48,190 nucleotides of DNA from Chlorokybus atmophyticus (taxonomy: Eukaryota > Streptophyta > Chlorokybophyceae > Chlorokybales > Chlorokybaceae). The notes under the pieces were generated by a model that was not told the origin of the DNA, made no database searches, and saw only the letters and a program-made list of their open reading frames with translations. Of the stretch, positions 1 through 12,657 are shown one piece after another. Both the position numbers and the translations under genes were made by a program. The number at the start of each line of letters is the position of its first letter. The first letter of the stretch is position 1. The stretch lies in NCBI GenBank assembly GCA_009103225.1, contig RHPI01002503.1:512106-560295 (forward strand), read 5' to 3'.

Positions 1-2067
1 GGGGGCATGTTGCATGTGCGTGCGTACCTTAGCTTTGCCAATGGGTAGAAGGAAGTCCTTATCCAGGACATCGTCGGATACAGAGAAGCTTGAACCATAC
101 CTATACAGATCATGTGATCAGAGCATGCAGTCTGCTACGCCCTGCATGAAACCCTTAGGAAAAAGGCCCCGGGCCCTTACATGATCTCGTTTTCAAGAAA
201 CACCACAGGGTCGGGGTCTCTAATGGCAGCTTTTAGCAGGCCTCTTGCGTCCTCAGCATCATAAGGTACCAGCACTTTCAGGCCTGGGCATGACCCGTAC
301 CAGGCTGCGAAGCACTGCACATGCCAGAGATTGTTACCCAATCATGCTTGTGCGCAAACTGCCAAGGTGCACACGAACTGATACCTGAGAGTGTTGTGCA
401 CCCACGCCAGCCGCAGCGCCATTGGGACCCCTGAACACAATCGGACAGGAGATCTGACCCGCTGACATGTAGTAAATCTTTGCGGCTGAGTTAATTATGT
501 GATCGATTGCCTGCGGGACATCCACTCATTAGCAACTGCCACCATCAATGGCGGCAATCAGCAAATGCCGATTGTACCTGCATAGCGAAGTTGAAAGTCA
601 TGAACTCAATGACTGGTCGAAGCCCATTGAGCGCTGCTCCAACACCAATTCCAGCAAAGCCTGCCTGCACAACAGCAAGCATGGCATCATAAACAGGACC
701 AGAGACTCAAGTAACACGCCATGCATGGCATCATGGTTGCATGTCAGGCTCATGATCCTCACTTCAGTGATTGGCGTGTCGATGACGCGCTTCTCACCAA
801 ACGTCTGCACAAGGTTCTTTGTGATCTGCATACCGCATACATAGTCGGTCAGCAGTGGCATAGCAAGTGCCACGCAACCAGGTGGTTTTGATATATCGCA
901 GTCTTAAGCTTCTGACGAAATGTGCAGGCAAGGGTTACCTTGTATGCGCCTTGGTAATTTGCCACCTGCAATAGCCTATGGTGAGCTATGAATTATGAGA
1001 CAACAGGTAATACTCGAACCAAGTCTATTGTGTCTAGGAATGCGCAACCCGCAAAGCCCGTGTGTGTGCCTTCCGTACTCATGGCAACGATACGTGTTGA
1101 TGACGCAATTGCTACTTGTTGAACAGCAATGCACGGCCACTTTACCTCCTCTCCCATGATGAAGACCTTCTCGTCTCTCTCCATCTCCTCCTTCAGAGCT
1201 GAATTGAGCGCGTCGCGGACCGTAATCTGCGCAGTGGGAAGCCTGACCACATGCGACTACCGCACTGCATGTTCATCCAAGCAAACAGTATGACTTGCTT
1301 CAAACACACGTACGACGTGCGCGAACAACCACCCCTGTATGCGTTGCAACCAGTGTGCTGCAGCATGCACATGCATGTTGGATACGTCAAGCGTGAACTC
1401 GCTAATTAACATGGACTACATTGCGTATGAGTTTCACAACTGTACTTGACAAAGACTATGTGCATCCCATAATGCTGATGTAATGGGTTACTTTGCGGTT
1501 AACGCTTGTTTTCCTGGGCTGACCTCTTTCCCAGAGGCAAAGGACCGCAGCCCCCCATTGGGTCGAGTCCACACTGCTGCTGCTGCTGCTGCTGAAGCTG
1601 GCCCGCAGCCGCCATCTGCGTACCTGGCGGGCAGAGCCTGCACCAACCAACTTTGTCACTATGACTACCTGAGCAACAGCACACAAAAGACAAGGCAAAT
1701 GGGGCTCATCCTGCCTGCATACTGCTAACGCAGTTTACAGCTGAGGTCTGTGGAACTACAATCCACACGCTACAGCTGCTACAATCAATAAGCAGACAAC
1801 TCATATCCTTAACTGCACCGCGTAAGTGAGGCTTGTGAGCAGAGATGAGTATGACCCATGTGAGCTTTCAATCTGTTTTCAACATGCAAATTAAGAGGAT
1901 GTCATAGCTGCTCATGCAGCTGCTCCTCCTCTCCTCACAGCTGAGCAAACAGCAAGCATGCTACGTGCTCCTTACGAAACGCTTGCCGCAGCAGCACTTA
2001 CCGACGAGGGTGGAGTCAGCTGCCGGCTCGCCGCTGCGAGCCGCCTGAGGGCTCCGAGGGCACGCAT
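1..2067 (-). CDS. PDHB: Pyruvate dehydrogenase E1 component subunit beta, mitochondrial (3' end beyond window)
   Basis: With E1 alpha this subunit forms the thiamine-diphosphate pyruvate decarboxylase of the mitochondrial pyruvate dehydrogenase complex. Eight exons can be read on the minus strand: 2067-2002, 1226-1146, 965-939, 825-763, 664-578, 510-385, 314-181 and 100-28, all with GT-AG borders and matching phases. Exon 1 starts [12 protein letters not shown] and is rich in Arg, Ala and Ser with no acidic residues, as in a mitochondrial presequence. The mature part begins [20 protein letters not shown]. Later exons carry [46 protein letters not shown] and [20 protein letters not shown], all strongly conserved in E1 beta. 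The last readable exon ends PIGKAK before a GTACGC donor at 27, so roughly the C-terminal 40% lies left of the window. Exon 3 is a 27-nt microexon (VANYQGAYK). The family call is very secure. The start is chosen as the only ATG giving a presequence in phase with exon 2. Confidence 0.95.
1574..1594 (+). repeat. (CTG)7 microsatellite in PDHB intron 1
   Basis: Seven perfect CTG units lie within the long first intron of the E1 beta gene (about 2001-1227). The translation of this stretch in any frame is low-complexity and has no family resemblance. Confidence 0.9.
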
Positions 2068-3045
2068 GTCGTCGCCCACACTCCCTCAACCCCTTACACC
2101 CTTGTCCCCGCCAGCCCCTTCCCTCCGCCAAGGCAGCCTAGGGTTCCACTTTTGCCCAGCTGGCCGCTGCTGAGCTGAGTATCCGACCGCAGTTTGTTAC
2201 GCAGCGCAGAAACACGAGTGCAGTTTGCAGTATTGAGTGCTTGTCCGGGATAGACTATCCCGTCGTAGAGGCGCCGGCGGCGGTGGCTTAGGTGGTGGGC
2301 GTAGCTTGGCGCTGGTGCTGTGCTCAGGTGAGATTAGTGCTCTGCTGGCCACCTTGTTCGTTAGCTGTTGCCGGCGCAGTCGTACTTGTTTGGACACTTC
2401 TTTTGAGCTGCTGCGGTTTAGGGTTTTGTGTCTTGAGCGTTGGGGTGTGCCGTCACCGTAGCAGTGTGTTGCTGAAGGATGATTGCAAGGTTTCGTGCAT
2501 GACTTGCTTTCTGCGTGCATGCATGTGCATGGGTAGCGTCAGGGTTATTTTTATCTCAAAACAATGGACAACACGAAAAGGGGGTACTGTCGTTGTTGGC
2601 TGTCGTTGATGGCGGGAGGTTTGGTGCACGCTGCTTGTGTAGGAGCATGTGCTGTTTGTATAAGAGAAATGTCGTTTCATGATTGGTGAGCGATTTGCAG
2701 TTGATCAGGCAGCCCTTGGCAGCGGTAGGCAAGACGGCACTGCCTTTGCAAGTATCTGGGCGCACACGCTTGGTTGAGCCCCAGCGAACCGTTGCTGGGT
2801 CCATAGGGTCATGCAGTCCGTCAGGCGTGTCTTTGGTTTGCTTGCACAGTTTCAGCACAGCCCCCAAGCTTGTGTGAAACTTGCAGTGAGGGCTCATGTG
2901 ACTGTTGTACGCAACTTTGGAGCCTGGTACAGCATGCGACTGCCTTAGCAGTTGCGTGCTGCATAAGTGTCATACCGTACAATTTGTGCTTGCGGGCAGT
3001 TGGTTGTAACTTGTGGTGGTTGGCCGCAGCCTTCAGCAGTCATCA
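2068..3045. promoter_or_regulatory. Divergent upstream region of PDHB (minus) and EDC4/VCS (plus)
   Basis: About 980 bp separate the two start codons and must hold both promoters and 5' leaders. I see no convincing TATA box or other named element. The part near 2230-2460 is GC-rich. A CAG just before the EDC4 start (TTCAGCAG, about 3034-3040) could be a splice acceptor of a 5'-leader intron. Confidence 0.5.
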
Positions 3046-6000
3046 ATGAGCTATTCGGAGCATGGTGCACCATCAGGTTTTCCACAGAACGCAGCTCAGT
3101 TCATGATGCAGTTCTCGCAGCATCCATCTGCACCTCCCAATCCGCTACCCCCTCCCTCAGCACCGTCGTATCCTTTTCCTGGCGGACATCTAGCATCACA
3201 GCCACCATACAGTCAGAGTGGGCCGCTGCCAGCCCCGTCCTTCTCATACCCCCCACCTCCAAGGACTCCACAACCCCATAGGGCGCCATACCCACCTGAG
3301 CAGTATGTTGGTCAGGGGCCCCCTCCAACGGCACCACCAGCTTACCATTATCCCCCACACAGCCAGTACCCTGGACAGCAAGCGGCTCCGCCGCCACCAC
3401 CGCCAGCGGGGCCTTCATCCTCGCAGTCAGCCGGTGCGCAGATTATGGCTCTGCTTGGCGGTGGCGCCTTTAGAGCCACCCCACTCAGTGATGTAAACCA
3501 AAGGCCACAGTCGCCTTTTCATCCACCACCTGCCACACCTCCACAGCAGTCTCAAGTTTCCTCAGAGGCATCTGCGCCATATGCACAGCAGCCTCAAGCA
3601 CAGGACCTTGCACCATCTGCACCGCCGTTATCTGCGTCTCAGCCTGTTGCTGAAACATCAGTTCAGCCACAGATAGACGCATCTTCCCAGCGCGTGCTCG
3701 GTTCGCTTGCACCCATGCAGTTGCCAGCCACTGCCACCTGGGGACAGCAGTCCCGCTCATCTGCACCAGAGTCGACAAAGAAGTCATCTGGCCGACCACT
3801 TAATGGTCGGGTTCTTTCCGGCAAGGAAGTCGTGGTGGATGTTACACAGCTACCTGAAGGGCCACCAAGGCAGTTGGAGGTTGCCCCAATCACCATGATC
3901 AACACTGAGCTGAACCAGACATTTGGCACGGAGATTGCCGCCAATAACAACTACATCTGTTACGGCCTGCGCCAAGGACAGATGCGAGTGTTGAAAAGGG
4001 ACACAGCTGCACGCACGCTTCTGCGTGGTCATAGTACACCGGTGCTGGACATAAAGTTTTTTGCAGACACAGTGGACCTGATAGGCAGCGTTGGACGCGA
4101 CAATAATGTGTTTGTGAGGCGTGTCGGGGAGGTGGACAGCAATGTTCAAGACCATGTCCTACTATCCATAAATGTGACGTATCCAGAGGAGTCCGGTGCA
4201 ACGCGTTTTGTCTGGCACCCGTTCAATGAGGGGCTGTTTGCATTCGCAAGTGGAAACAGTGTATGCCTTGTGTCAGTGAACGTGGCTGCAAATGCTGTTG
4301 GGCCAGCGGATGGAGCTGCACCTGCACTGGCTTGTGATACGCGTGAACCCCCAACGGGCGTGACAGTCCTGGCAGGCCATTCTGCAGCAGTTACGGATGT
4401 TGCTTTCTCAACGGGTGGTGCCCGATTGGCATCCTCCAGTCTTGACGGGAGCGTTCGTTTGTGGGACTCAGCCATAGGCGTGTGCACTGCTACCTTCTCT
4501 CCTCACGATGCGGCGCCTGTCACAGCTGTACTGTTCGCACCTGCCGACAGCATGCCGCATGGTTTGTTGATGACGGGAGGTCGCAACAACCAGGAATGGA
4601 AGCTATGGACCACTGAGCCTGCGCGAGACACAGACTGGCAATGCACCCAAACAGTTGGGCTGAAAGCTCCTGCACAGAAGTCTGGGAGCGGTGGCGGCGA
4701 TTTTTTCAACCATGCCATGCTGATACCTTCTCGCAGCTTGTTGCTCCTGGCCAATACATTGCGAAAAGAGCTATACTCGCTGCACTTGCGGTCTGGAGTT
4801 GCGCATGAAGCAGCATACTTCGATTACTTTGCAGCATTTGCAGTGACGATGCCAATGTTGAGCGTCGCAGCGATTGCAGATTCCCAGCAATTGTCTTCTA
4901 AGCTGCATCTTTTCAGCGTGCAAACTCAAGCCATACAGCAATATACCCTTGATGTGACAGAGGTATGGCTTAGACTTGTGTCAGTCGGATTCCTGTGCAT
5001 GCTGGACGTCAATGCACTACACTGCGACCTATACACTATTGGCTTGTGTTATTGCAGTGTCTGCCATCAGAGGAACAGTTGGAGTCTGCAGCCCTTGTGC
5101 TAGAGCCTTCCCCTTCTACTGCTGCATTGATTGCCGGCCTGCCTAGCACACCTGCTGTCACTCTGCCCATCACGCCTGTTGCACCAATCGCTCAGGTCGC
5201 TCCACAAGAGCCTCAAAAGCATGTAGAGCTGCAGCCGGAGTCAGCCTCGCTATCTGGCAATTCACAAACTCAGGCTGCTGTGGCTGAGTTGTCTGAAGCC
5301 ACAGAGCGAGCATCGTCCCCTGCTGCATCCTCCACAGCCATTGAGCAAACTGCTGCTGGCACTGAACCTGTGCTGACAGAGCCCTCAATTGTTGAAGTTC
5401 CAGAGGTGCTGGTACCCATGCAGGGTTAGGGCCTGATATGCTTACCATTGTTGCTGAATGGTGGGAGTTCTGCAGGAGGCACCAATGTTGCCAGCACTGG
5501 AACTCCTACACAAAGCTGAACGGCCTCCCTCGCCAGCGCCTTCATCATCTGGTGTCAAATCACCACCTACCAAGCCAATTTTGCTAACACCAACAGCCAT
5601 CCTGTCACGTGCTACAGCTGCGCAGGTGTTTTGCTGTGTGTCCATCTGCGTTGTCCTTAGTTATATTCGCCTTAAGCCCTCATACTGGCTGTCGTTATGA
5701 CTTGGAGCACAATCTACAACCAGCCTGCTGTTGCGCAGGCAGAGGCTACATTCAAGGCCGAGTCATCAGCAAGTGCGGCAGCAGACACTGTAGAGGAAAT
5801 GAGGGTTGCGGACGTGGCAGGGGAGGTTGCTGCCAATATTGTCAATGAGCCAGTATGTGAGCCGGAGCCCGTTCCGCTAGCTGATGCAATCCCTTCGTCA
5901 GGTTGCGCTCTTTTTACCTACATGCTTACAGTACGTCACGTTACGGGCCTGTGCTTACATATTGTCTGCAGTTGAACCGGCTGCTGAAGACCTGGCAGAG

Positions 6001-8198
6001 CCTTCAGGTCAGGATGCAGAGAGGGAAACCGATATCGACCCAATCAGAAAACAGAAGAACACAGAAGTCGAGTTGCAAGCCACATTAGCCGCTGCACCCT
6101 CCCAAAATGCGTTTGCAGCAAAGGAAGCTGGTCTCAGTGTTGATGATGGCAACTTTAAGGATGTGATGGCCCAAGTTGCCGCAATGGTTAAGGAGATGGC
6201 GGCGTTGAGGAAGGACGTCAATGCAATGGTAACACTTGCACCCACAAGCAAAGAATAGCACACTGTTCAGAGGGCGTTCTTATACCAGCATGCCTATGTG
6301 CAGGTGACAGCACAGAACAACATTGTCAAGCAGCTACCAACGCTTGGCGGTCCGTTGCTGAAGGAGTTGAAGCGCATTGAGCAAGCCCTATCTACAAAAC
6401 TAGACAAGGTACACTTGAGCGCTAGGGACGATTGGTGCGCCTGGCAGTGTTCGCATTGTGTGACAGCTTTAGATCGTGTCTCACCAGGTGTAAACCTTGA
6501 GGCTTGTTGTGTGCAGGCTTTGAAGGTCAATGTAGACTCATTGGCTGCACGCTTTGAGGAGGAGCGTCAGAAGCGTGAGAAGCTGGACAAAGAGAAACAG
6601 GAGCGGCTTTTGACTGCAGTCTCTGCCAACATCAACAGGGACTTGCCACTGAACCTTGAAAAGGTAGTGTGAAATCTCGCCAACAATTGTGCTTTGCATG
6701 GATGTCTTGGTTGAGCCTGGTTGCTGCAGATGGTTCGGAGAGAGTTGGCAACAATCGCACCAACCCTTGAAAAGACCCTCACACCGGCATTGCAAACAGC
6801 GTTTGCAACCAATGTGACTGATATGTTACAGAAACTGGTTGCGGAGAAGGTCATGCCACAGGTACATGTCAACTATTGGTTTTGAATAGCAGTGAAATTA
6901 TTTTCGCATGCAAGAGTGAGTGGAGACTGAATGTGGTTGCTATGCTAGATTGAGAAAGCTTTGGGTAAGCAGCTTCCCACAGCCCTGCAGGCATCTGTGC
7001 GCCAACCTTTGCAGGAGTCCATCAGAAACAGTTTCCAGGTACAGCCTTTGGCTCACTGACTGTCTTCTGATCGTGGGCAGTGCTGTGCGGGAAAACCTGG
7101 GAAGGTGATGACAACTGATCCTTACATTGTACAGATTCAGCTTCTGCCCGCTGTGGAGAGCGCCGTCAGGGCCATGTTTGAGCAGATGGATGCCACTCTG
7201 CAAGCCGGTCTTCGTGAGCACAGCTCAGCAACAGCAACAGGGGACAACGCGGCACTCAATGATGCGTTGTGCAACGCCCGGGCAATCATTGACTCCTTGA
7301 CTACTGACCTGGCTGCGTCTCAACGTCAATTGGTGATGAAGGCCTTGGAAATTGCCAGTCAGGCTGGCAGTGCTCCATCGGTGTCGTCAAAGGGCATGGT
7401 TTCCGTGCAGGTAGAACTCTCGACCTTGTTGGTTTGCCAACTGTTTGGCTGCTGCGGCTGCTGCTGCTGCTGCTGCAGTTGTGCTGCTGCTGACTTCACT
7501 GTCCACAGCATATTGAACAGTTGCTCGATCCTACTGTGGAATTGAAGCGGCTTCTTGCTGATGGCAAATATGAGGAGGCATTCGTGCGCGTGTTGAGTAT
7601 GAGCAATGTGGACATGGTCGTGTGGCTGTGCAACCAGGTATGTTGAGTGCAATCGTGTGCTCTCTCTGGAGTCCTACATCATGCTGAGCACTTAAACTGA
7701 CGTGACATCACAGGTTGACCCCGATGTCATCTTTGACCAAAGCGAGACTAGGCTAAACCAAGGTGTAGTGTTGGCATTGGTACAGCAGTTGAGTGCTGAT
7801 CTGACAAGAGACGCACAACTCAAGCTGGTACGCAGCAGCACATGAAGCGGTGAATGGTTTCATCTAGTTTGTGCATTGAATTGCGCTTACTGCACTAAGC
7901 GTGCATCCCACTTACTGAGCTGTCACCTGCAGGATTGGATGCAACGCGCTGCTGTCACGCTGAACCCGCGCGACCCTTTGTTTGGTCCTCACATGCGTCA
8001 AGTGCTGCAGCCGGTGAGTGTTGCAGCCTGCCCCTTGGTTGATTGCTGTCTTGTTGGCTGGAGCCTCCTTAACAGCTGTCCATGCAGGTGTACGACAGCT
8101 TGCAGGCTTACATCAACTCAGGTGCCGCCGGGTCAAGAACATCGAGTGTGAGGATTATCTGCCATGTAGTCAACTCGTTGCTCTCAGACTGCCCTTAG
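3046..8198 (+). CDS. VCS: Enhancer of mRNA-decapping protein 4 / VARICOSE, WD40 decapping scaffold
   Basis: EDC4/VARICOSE is the scaffold that links DCP1 and DCP2 in cytoplasmic P-bodies and stimulates removal of the mRNA cap. I read 14 exons: 3046-4962, 5058-5405, 5476-5625, 5739-5901, 5972-6228, 6304-6408, 6517-6663, 6730-6861, 6949-7038, 7135-7410, 7509-7637, 7714-7827, 7933-8013 and 8088-8198. They total 4020 nt or 1339 aa, close to plant VARICOSE as I recall it. Exon 1 encodes a Pro/Gln/Ser-rich N-terminus, then a WD40 domain (NNNYICYGLRQGQMRVL; LAGHSAAVTDVAFS followed by LDGSVRLWD; VQTQAIQQYTLDVTE). A low-complexity linker follows, then helical coiled-coil exons (FEEERQKREKLDKEKQERLL) and the C-terminal domain (AMFEQMDATLQAGLREH). 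The end VRIICHVVNSLLSD matches the family's terminus. Only the donor of exon 2 is uncertain (GTGCTG at 5406 or GTACCC at 5412; both keep frame). The start is the first in-frame ATG. Confidence 0.95.
7458..7476 (+). repeat. CTG-type microsatellite in an EDC4/VCS intron
   Basis: An imperfect CTG/TGC run lies in the intron between exons 10 and 11, which starts at a GTAGAA donor at 7411. A second short run follows at about 7483-7492. Both are outside the coding frame. Confidence 0.8.
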
Positions 8199-8394
8199 AC
8201 TGGCTGCCACAAGGCTGGCAGGCTTTTGTAAGTTACGAATTGTTCATTTCGAACATGCGAAACGGCCTTGAAGCAAGAAGCAACCGACTGTTGCTTGCAG
8301 TCTGTGTTCTGTATGCACTAAGCTCCACTGCAACTGATATATGCGTGCTCTGCTCTTGATGTGCATGCAATGTGAATCTTGATTGTGTGGCAGA

Positions 8395-8399
8395 TGTAA
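8395..8399 (+). terminator. TGTAA candidate poly(A) signal of EDC4/VCS
   Basis: TGTAA lies 197 nt after the EDC4 stop codon; a further copy lies at 8557-8561. TGTAA is the usual green-algal polyadenylation signal. The assignment is by position only. Confidence 0.45.
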
Positions 8400-8719
8400 A
8401 CCCGTCAGCCAAAAACAGATATACAGCATATGGGCTGAAGGCTTTATGCTGCTAGAACAGGGCTAATTGCAGTGCCAAGCCTGCACATCAGCCCTCAAGG
8501 TCACCAATCACCGCACCGTTTGTGTACATGCATAGCTCTGTCCCACATTATCTGAATGTAAGAGAAGGTGTCAAGTGCATATCATACAGCCTATCAGATA
8601 ATTACAACCTGTTGCATCTAGAGGCTGTGCTGGCCTGTGATTGGATTTGTTCCCTTTGTAACATGGTAGCTGTACTGTGAACACGACGTTGCACTTTGGT
8701 AAGACATAAGAGACAGGTC

Positions 8720-8724
8720 TTACA
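8720..8724 (-). terminator. TGTAA candidate poly(A) signal of DHA kinase
   Basis: TTACA on the plus strand reads TGTAA on the minus strand, about 180 nt beyond the DHA kinase stop. Another copy lies at 8602-8606. The space 8199-8904 is otherwise a convergent 3' intergenic region with no recognisable gene. Confidence 0.4.
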
Positions 8725-8904
8725 AATGGGCCCGGGAAGGAGTTGCCGCATCCTACCCTGTTCCACTACGTCAAACCGTTCTATCAGGGACGTTGTCATG
8801 TGCATGCTGCAGTGTCTCTTATTATATTGTTGGGTGAATGGCTGTGCAAGTATTCACGTTTGCACTCACATCGCTGTCAACTGGCTGTCATCCCACATAC
8901 CACC

Positions 8905-11900
8905 TCAGCTGGTGTGCTGCAACTCGCAACCTCCTCCAGATGGCTTCATGAAGGCTGCAGCTGCAGCGCGCATCCAGATGGCCACCGCAACTGCTCCTGG
9001 GTCCGGAGTTGACTTGAGCACGTCTTCTGGAACATAGCTGGCGCGTCCGGCCTGTGCAAGCCACAGACAAGCAGTTCCCAACACGCACACGCATGACACA
9101 CACGCACACGCACACGCACACAAATAATGTGTGCTGCACGCCAGTATGAACGCCTTCTTACCAGAGCCAACATGCTCTGTGTCGCGGAGGCACCATCCGC
9201 AGCTGCCGCAGCTGCTTGCGTGAACGCAGACTCCGCCGTAGCTCCAGCTTCCAAACCCTGGCAGTCAGCGCAGCTTTGTGTCTCAATGGCACAAGCAGCA
9301 GAGTGCGTGCTCGCAACCAACAACGCCCCCTCACCTCCTTCAGCTTCGCTGCCGCGGGGATGAGAGCGTCCAGCATGGTTCGCGACCCGGCCGTCGCGCC
9401 GCCGTACTTGCTTACTGCGGCGATGGCAGCTTCCAATGCAGCGCAACCTGTCCGCGCACACATGTCCCATAATGAGCAAAAGGCAACTGTTGTGTTGGGA
9501 ACACACCGCACGTGCGCAAACTCACAGTGTGCTGCTGAAGAGGATCCCAGCTCTTTCAGCCGGGCGTTCACCGCGGTCCAGAAGATGTCATACCTGCCAG
9601 TAAGCACGCCAGCATTGGCTGTCTGCCCACTTCAATGCTTGAAGAGTTCGTACGTATTTGCCACTGTTGTTGCAAATGTAAGCGCAAGACAAGACTCTTC
9701 CTTACAGTACACCCGAAGAGCCTCCCATGCCAGAGCTGACGGAGAGCGCGATCTCGGCAGCTGTGTCTTCCAAGCTTTCAAGTGGGTACCTGAGAGGCGA
9801 CACCGCCATTTAGCAGCATGCAAAGAGCAAGCAGATGAAGCATGCAGACAATCAGTACTGTTAACAGCACAGACGCCACGATACATTGCCTGACCTTGCG
9901 TCGAGATCGGCCAACACCTTGCGAGCACCCGCTGCAAGCTGCCCAGAAGGAAGTGACAGTCATTGCACGCAAGAACAACTCGACAGCTTACTTCAAACAA
10001 CATTGCCACTTACAGTTGACCCGCAATCACCGTCCCCAACTTTGGCATCCATCACATTCAACTCAGCCTCAGCAGCAATGAGCGCTGAGGCAGCCGCCGA
10101 GATGGTGCTTTCTAGCCTCTGTGCTGCTGGCGAAAGTTGCTCTGGCCTTTGACTGGGCTGCAAGCGTGACACACGAAAGCAAACACATTGTTCATGTTGT
10201 AGGTGCTGAAAAAGTACATGTGGCTGCACTCTGCGTTGCCTAGTGTTGCCTTACTGCGTCAGATGTGACAGCGGCTGGTGGCACCGGCAGCGGCGTACTC
10301 CTCTCATTACGCGCGACTGCCAAATGTGAATATGTTGTGTAGATTGTCAACTAACCCGAACCGCCACATCATCGAACAACCGCCAAAACAAGCAAACGTG
10401 TACCTGCGGTTGCATTCGGCCAGCCTGGAGCCGTGGTCGGGCTGTCCAGAAGCTGCAGCAGCATTGCATCCACCTTCATGACCGACAAGGACAATCCTGT
10501 GCCGACAAAGCGAGTGGCCCCCATCAGCAAACATGGATGACACATATGTATCATAAAAGATGTTGTCTTACCAACCATGTCAAGGGAGGTCATGAGTGAT
10601 CCCGAGTACACGCGCACGACGTGCAGGCCGTAGCTTGAACCTTCGAGCTCGGCCACAGCGCATCTGGCTGCGATGGAGAGCTCCATTGCTGTTGCGGCTC
10701 CCAGACTGCATCAGACAATTGGTTAGGCAGAGCACTTGCAAGCATGGATGCAATGGAGGGGGAAAGACTGCGTGCATTGGGCCCGTCACTTGTTGACTAG
10801 AAGCACCACGTCATCCCCCGGCTTGACGTGGTCCATGTAACCGGTGTCCTGATGAGTTACCAGTTGGCATGTGTTTCGCAGCAATGGCTGTGTTACGCTT
10901 GTCATATGACTGTTGAACAAAGCGGCATGCTCACCTTGTCAAGGATGCGTTGAAGTATCAACCGCACCACGTCATCAACAGGACACAACTCCCGCTGCTC
11001 GAGCCCCGGCTCGCCATGCTGCAATATGCGTGTAATTACTCAACCCGCTCATGGCCCAACACACACTCGCTCATGTACACATGTACACACGTGCACTTAC
11101 GATCCCGAGCCCAAGCTCCATCCGCCCGGGTGGTAACCGCTCGGAGGGCGGTTGGCCGGGCAGCGTGCAGACGCTGCTGGCTGCGCCGACGGTGCCGACT
11201 GCGGCGGCCGCGGCCTGCGCAGCAGCAACGACCTCCTCCAGGGAACCACCTGCTTCCGCCACTGCACCCGCAACCTGCCACATGGTTGAGTAGCCCCCAA
11301 CCCACGCGTGCGTGCGTGTGCGCGAGTGTGCGTGTCTTGCCTTGAATCACCAATCGGTGGCGTCCAGTGCCCGTACCTTGTGCACAAGGACAGTGCCTGC
11401 GATGCCTCTTCGGCCTGTGAGGCCGCGCGGAGGGGGCAGCGCGCAGTCATCCCCGACGAACACAATCTGCTATGCCCACACAAGAGTGTCTTAAGTCCAC
11501 AGCAACGCCTGTGAGGCAGGCAGAAGGTAAATGAAGTTTTTCACAAACACCTCAACACGCTTGCCGGCGCCTTTGGCCTTCTCTGCGGCTAGCCCGAAAT
11601 TCAACCGATCGCCTGTGTAGTTCTGCCAAGATGGGAGTTGAAAGTGCGTGAGATAATGCAGCAAAGTGCATGATTATTCGTGCGCTGACCAGCACAAATA
11701 AGGGGAGCATGTGTGGCGTAGAGTCCCGCTGACCTTGACAATGAGTAGACAGCCCGCATCTCCTGTTACCGCATGTATTGCCTGGTACAGTGGGTGCATT
11801 CAGTATGGGATTCATCATACAACTTGGCATGATTTCAGCTGTTGAAACAGACAGCTGTATATAGCTTCCCACTGCTCGTCCAATGTGGCTTCCACTCAGA

Positions 11901-12657
11901 AGCACATGCACAAGCACAAGCATACTACTGCTATGCATGGCACAGGGGACTTGAATGATTTGTTGCTGCAGACTTGAAACAGTTGTTATCGAGTTGCTGC
12001 AGCTGCGTTTGTACCGCGAGCACAGCCGCTGTGGATGGCGACGCAAAGACCTCCCCGCACACGGCCGCTGTGAGCATGCCGCGCCCGCAGTAGCCTGCGT
12101 GCGCGGGCTCGTGTCCACTGCCGCCACCTGCAGACAAATGCTGGTATTTGCAATGGGGACGATGACAGCTTGCAGTAGCATGCAATGCTGTTGCATGCAC
12201 CTGAGATGACGGCCACCTTGTTGTGGTTGCCACCGTACGCGTCCGTGCGAATGATTACCTTGATCTGCATGAGCATGGAAGACAGTCCATTTGCTTCGTG
12301 CTTGTGATGGCAAACCGAACACAGACAGACGCACACACAAACACAGTCGCACGCACACAGACACATACATGTGCGCGCATGCGCACACATGCACACTCAT
12401 TGGCAGCTGCTGCCTTGCCAATCACACCATGCAGGCATGGCTTACGGTTGGGAAGCCGTCCAGGCGCACCAGGCCAGGATGCTGTTCCACGAGGCCTTCC
12501 AACATCTCAGTGACGACATCTGCAGCCATGCAACCGTCAGCGACCTTGGCGCCATCACTTATACATTTCTTCAGCACACTCTGACCCGCCGCTACAGACG
12601 CAGCATGTCCCAGACGTTACCTCCTGGCGCATTGATGAACCTGCCTGCAGGCGCCAT
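8905..12657 (-). CDS. DAK1: Dihydroxyacetone kinase (glycerone kinase), DhaK-DhaL type
   Basis: The enzyme phosphorylates dihydroxyacetone with ATP to DHAP, feeding glycerol and C3 carbon into glycolysis or the Calvin cycle, probably in the cytosol. About 20 short exons are readable. The first nine are 12657-12621, 12519-12446, 12264-12201, 12127-12015, 11781-11734, 11622-11551, 11466-11377, 11274-11101 and 11018-10935, all phase-consistent. The DhaK domain shows [62 protein letters not shown] and MELGLGIHGEPG, where the His corresponds to the one that binds DHA covalently. The DhaL (ATP-binding) domain shows [42 protein letters not shown] and [16 protein letters not shown]; the protein ends ELQHTS. 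The aspartates of [10 protein letters not shown] are the Mg-ATP ligands in this family. [11 protein letters not shown] is the only ATG start in frame with exon 2 and gives no evident transit peptide. Confidence 0.94.
9081..9123 (+). repeat. CA-rich tract in the last DHA kinase intron
   Basis: An imperfect (CA/CG)n alternating tract occupies most of the intron before the final coding exon, which begins [11 protein letters not shown] on the minus strand. Confidence 0.8.
12321..12404 (+). repeat. CA-rich tract in a DHA kinase intron
   Basis: An imperfect CA/CG alternating stretch lies between the second and third DHA kinase exons. It contributes no plausible coding frame. Confidence 0.6.

Noticed and set aside
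9216-9893. 225-codon open frame on the plus strand
   Set aside because: It lies antisense to several DhaL-domain exons of the DHA kinase, and its composition follows from the GC-rich opposite strand.
11552-12421. 289-codon minus-strand frame in the DHA kinase locus
   Set aside because: It runs through several DHA kinase introns, and the true exons in this interval use other frames joined by clear GT-AG sites.
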